The notes below the pieces were generated by a model that saw nothing but the letters and a program-made list of their open reading frames with translations, ran no database searches and was not told where the DNA came from. From Actinomycetota bacterium (lineage in GTDB: Bacteria > Actinomycetota > Actinomycetes > Nanopelagicales > Nanopelagicaceae): 51,732 nt of DNA. Shown here in pieces: positions 48,992 through 51,732 of this stretch. Each line of letters starts with the position of its first letter. Within the stretch, counting starts at the first letter, position 1. The stretch spans positions 1 through 51,732 of the forward strand of contig WLHB01000005.1 in assembly GCA_009702965.1 (NCBI GenBank), written 5' to 3'. Made by a program: the position numbers and the translations under genes.

Positions 48992-50179
48992 ATGTCAAAA
49001 CGCCTCTTCACATCAGAATCAGTAACCGAAGGCCATCCAGATAAGATCGCAGATCAAATCTCAGATGCCATTCTCGACTCGCTTCTAGCCCAAGATTCAA
49101 AGAGCCGAGTAGCGGTGGAGACGTTGATTACAACCGGTCAAGTTCACGTTGCAGGAGAAGTGACCACAAATGGTTACGCAGATGTCATGGGAATCATCCG
49201 TGACACCGTTATCGGTATCGGTTATGACTCAAGCGAAAAAGGTTTTGACGGCAATAGTTGCGGTGTCTCAATTTCCATTGGTCAGCAATCTCAAGATATT
49301 GCACAAGGAGTAAACGATGCCTTCGAGCATCGAGTCGACTCAGCGGTTGACCCGTTAGATTTGCAGGGCGCTGGAGACCAAGGTCTCATGTTCGGTTATG
49401 CGTGTGACGATACAAAAGAGTTCATGCCGCTTCCTATCTATCTCGCTCACCAATTAGCGCAGCAGTTGACTGCAGTGCGCAAGAGTGGAGCGCTCGGTTA
49501 TCTTCGCCCTGATGGCAAGACTCAGGTCACAATCGAGTACAACGGTGATAAAGCTGTTGCGATTGATACCGTTGTTATCTCAAGCCAACACTCCGAAGAT
49601 GTCGATGTCGTTAAGAAGTTAACCCCAGAAATCATTGAACATGTTATTAAGCCCGTCCTGTCGAAGATTGATCTTCCTCAGAAAGATTTGCGAACACTGA
49701 TCAATCCAACGGGTCGTTTCGTGATCGGTGGACCAATGGGTGATGCGGGATTGACCGGTCGCAAAATTATCGTTGATACCTACGGTGGCATGGCTCGCCA
49801 CGGTGGCGGAGCATTTAGCGGTAAAGATCCATCAAAGGTGGATCGCTCAGCCGCATACGCGATGAGATGGGTAGCTAAGAACGTCGTGGCTGCTGGTCTT
49901 GCACGTCGCTGCGAAGTTCAGGTTGCTTATGCAATAGGTAAAGCCCACCCTGTTGGTGTTTTTGTTGAAACATTTGGAACAGAGACAGTGGATATCGCAA
50001 AGATTCAAGCAGCAGTTGTCTCTGTCTTTGATCTCAGACCGGCAGCGATCATCGCAGACCTCAATTTATTGCGTCCGATCTATTCCAAGACAGCAGCGTA
50101 TGGACACTTCGGTCGTGAACTTCCAGATTTCACGTGGGAGGCGACCAATCGAGTGGACGCACTCCGCGCGGCTATTTAA
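48992..50179 (+). CDS. S-adenosylmethionine synthetase
   Basis: MetK makes S-adenosylmethionine from methionine and ATP. The 395 residues show [23 protein letters not shown], the [15 protein letters not shown] motif, the P-loop-like [15 protein letters not shown] and [16 protein letters not shown]. Length is normal. AGGA lies 2 nt before the ATG. No SAM riboswitch precedes it: coaBC ends 4 bp upstream. Confidence 0.97.
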   Translation: MSKRLFTSESVTEGHPDKIADQISDAILDSLLAQDSKSRVAVETLITTGQVHVAGEVTTNGYADVMGIIRDTVIGIGYDSSEKGFDGNSCGVSISIGQQSQDIAQGVNDAFEHRVDSAVDPLDLQGAGDQGLMFGYACDDTKEFMPLPIYLAHQLAQQLTAVRKSGALGYLRPDGKTQVTIEYNGDKAVAIDTVVISSQHSEDVDVVKKLTPEIIEHVIKPVLSKIDLPQKDLRTLINPTGRFVIGGPMGDAGLTGRKIIVDTYGGMARHGGGAFSGKDPSKVDRSAAYAMRWVAKNVVAAGLARRCEVQVAYAIGKAHPVGVFVETFGTETVDIAKIQAAVVSVFDLRPAAIIADLNLLRPIYSKTAAYGHFGRELPDFTWEATNRVDALRAAI

Positions 50180-50194
50180 TTCCTCCACTTCACA

Positions 50195-51732
50195 ATGAAA
50201 TCCGCACCCCTGCGGCTTAAAGTTCAGAAAGTCGCGCGCGGAAAGTTTGATGCAGCAGAAAACCTTCCTGTCGCCACGGTCTTAGTTGATACTGGCGTTC
50301 CCCATCTTGATGAGGTCTATGACTACTTAGTTCCAGACTTTCTAGATGACGAGCTGCGCACTGGGGTAAAGGTAAGCGTGAACTTCTCTGGTCGAAATGT
50401 AGATGGGTACATTCTTTCAAGGTCAGAGTCATCGGCGGTAGGTAATCTCAAGTTCATAGAGAAAGTGCTTTCACCAATCCCACTTCTCACTCCAGATACC
50501 CGCGCACTTATTTCGGCAGTATCAAAGAGATGGGCGAGTACATCATTCGATATTCTCGCCAGCGCCATCCCTGCTCGGGTAGTAAACGTAGAGAAAGCTT
50601 TTCAATCGTTGGATCATCCCTCCGCTCTCACCGAATCCACAACCGTACCAACGCAGTCGTTCTATCTCTTTACCCCGGGTGAAGATCCATTTACCGTGAT
50701 GGGGGATTGGGTGAGGAAAAGGAGCGCACTAGGAGGAGTCCTTGTCGTCTTACCTGAGGCGCGTGAAGTCGCTCTTCTGAGCGAAAAACTCAAGACGATG
50801 GCTCTGAATTTTTCTGTATTGGACGGCTCGTTGACTCGGACAGAGCGGTACTCAAATTTTCTTGATGTAGCCAGTGGAAATGTTCAGATTGTAATTGGAT
50901 CCCGAAGTGCAATCTTTGCGCCAGTGAATAACTTGAAGACACTCATCGTTTTTCGCGAAGGTTCGCAGTCTCATTATGAAGTGAGAACACCTGGTTGGAA
51001 TACTCGTGATGTTGCGATCATCAGATCACAGATGGGCTCGATAGACCTCACCTTTGCCGGATTTTCACCGTCATCAGAGGTCGCGCATCTGATAGATCGA
51101 GGTGACGTTCTTCTCAAAGGTCAATCGGCTAGCGTTGATGCGACCTCCTTCACGGCACATTATGGGGAATTGTTGCCAGACCGTATTTTTGCACCGATCA
51201 GAAAAGCGTTGGAGAAGGGTTCGGTCCTCTTTCTTGTCTCTCGTAAGGGATACTCAACTGCAATTTCTTGCAAATCATGTCGCAATATTGCAATCTGTGA
51301 TTGCGGTGGACGCATCTCCTTTGATGGCCCAGAAAAGGGATATCGCTGCTCTCTCTGTGACAAGAAGGCGACCACCTGGAGTTGTCGATGGTGCAAGAAA
51401 GATCAACCAGTTCTCCTCGGAAGAGGCAACCAAAGATTCGCGCAGGAGATAGGGCGAGCATTTCCGGGGTTTCCAGTATTGATATCCGATGCGAACTCTC
51501 CATTAGATGAGGTCTCAGAAGAGCGTTCACTCGTTCTTGCGACGGCGGGAATGGCACCTGTTACCAAGAATGGTTATCAGGCGGTGGTGATCCTAGAAGG
51601 TGATGCACTCTTCGCTCAGCTAGATCTTCGTGCGCATGAGAGGGCTCGTGAAGCGATCATGCAATCTGTTGCGCTACTTGCGAAGAAAGGCAAAGCGCTC
51701 TTGGTGATCGATAGTGCACACCCGATTATTGC
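50195..51732 (+). CDS. Helicase-less PriA primosomal protein (partial, cut by window end)
   Basis: PriA recognises stalled forks for replication restart. The frame opens at ATG 50195, 15 bp after metK, and runs off the window after 512 codons. It has the PriA N-terminal DNA-binding domain (VATVLVDTGVPHLDEVYDY, VKVSVNFSGR) and eight zinc-binding cysteines in CxxC or CxC pairs at about 51269-51394 (CKSC, CDC, CSLC, CRWC). The ATPase motifs are gone: no GxxGSGKT where Walker A belongs, and the DEEH box reads FREGS. Helicase-dead PriA is usual in Actinomycetota, so this is a family trait and not decay. Confidence 0.93.
   Translation, partial: MKSAPLRLKVQKVARGKFDAAENLPVATVLVDTGVPHLDEVYDYLVPDFLDDELRTGVKVSVNFSGRNVDGYILSRSESSAVGNLKFIEKVLSPIPLLTPDTRALISAVSKRWASTSFDILASAIPARVVNVEKAFQSLDHPSALTESTTVPTQSFYLFTPGEDPFTVMGDWVRKRSALGGVLVVLPEAREVALLSEKLKTMALNFSVLDGSLTRTERYSNFLDVASGNVQIVIGSRSAIFAPVNNLKTLIVFREGSQSHYEVRTPGWNTRDVAIIRSQMGSIDLTFAGFSPSSEVAHLIDRGDVLLKGQSASVDATSFTAHYGELLPDRIFAPIRKALEKGSVLFLVSRKGYSTAISCKSCRNIAICDCGGRISFDGPEKGYRCSLCDKKATTWSCRWCKKDQPVLLGRGNQRFAQEIGRAFPGFPVLISDANSPLDEVSEERSLVLATAGMAPVTKNGYQAVVILEGDALFAQLDLRAHERAREAIMQSVALLAKKGKALLVIDSAHPII

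Noticed and set aside
50195-51732. Loss of PriA helicase motifs as gene decay
   Set aside because: Helicase-less PriA is the norm in Actinomycetota; the frame and zinc cysteines are intact.

Overview
The window is almost entirely core chromosome of a compact, moderate-G+C actinobacterium. The gene order is the classic actinobacterial one, in three runs: thrS, HIT, PI synthase, acyltransferase, pimA, pdxS, pdxT, yebC, ruvCAB, secDF, rel; then DUF948, alaS, ruvX, mltG, aroE, prepilin peptidase, aroCKBQ, efp, nusB, bldD; then the pyr operon, mihF, gmk, rpoZ, coaBC, metK, priA. Families largely confined to Actinomycetota (BldD, mIHF, PimA, helicase-less PriA) fix the phylum. Very short intergenic gaps, many 1-4 bp overlaps, base composition near half G+C and many leaderless promoters fit a streamlined freshwater lineage such as Nanopelagicales (acI). 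The genus is inference, not shown.

Layout. 1-2285 is visibly A+T richer and is one end of an integrated element: a tyrosine recombinase, a winged-helix-type protein, a possible broken small gene and several inverted repeats, abutting the 3' end of tRNA-Val(GAC). 2286-3018 is a minus-strand block of tRNA-Gly(GCC), tRNA-Cys(GCA), a cupin gene and tRNA-Val(GAC). 3096-8000 has pabB-pabC (folate), thrS, a HIT phosphorylase-like gene and an opposing degenerate EF-G-like gene. 8025-11697 has phosphatidylinositol(-phosphate) synthase, acyltransferase, PimA and a DUF3048 protein, i.e. the first steps of phosphatidylinositol mannosides. 11715-21047 has PLP synthase, yebC, Holliday-junction genes, SecDF and (p)ppGpp synthetase/hydrolase. 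21051-29288 has DUF349, a metallo-hydrolase, three tRNA synthetases (hisS, aspS, alaS) and DUF948. 29288-35249 has ruvX, mltG and shikimate-pathway genes with a minimal prepilin peptidase. 35321-36779 has efp, nusB and an opposing bldD. 36903-46577 is a complete UMP-synthesis operon (pyrR-B-C-carAB-pyrK-D-F) behind a PyrR-binding hairpin. 46603-51732 has a fused mihF-gmk gene, rpoZ, coaBC, metK and the start of priA, cut by the window edge.

No CRISPR, insertion sequence, phage structural cluster or toxin/defence cassette is visible, and I found no wholly new multi-gene system. The most unusual signals are the in-frame mihF-gmk fusion, the GTPase-dead EF-G-like gene firing head-to-head with the PI synthase from overlapping leaderless promoters, the one-residue-longer CDP-alcohol phosphotransferase motif, the recurring TAnnnT(6-8 nt)ATG leaderless arrangement, and the element end at tRNA-Val with its repeat and palindromes.
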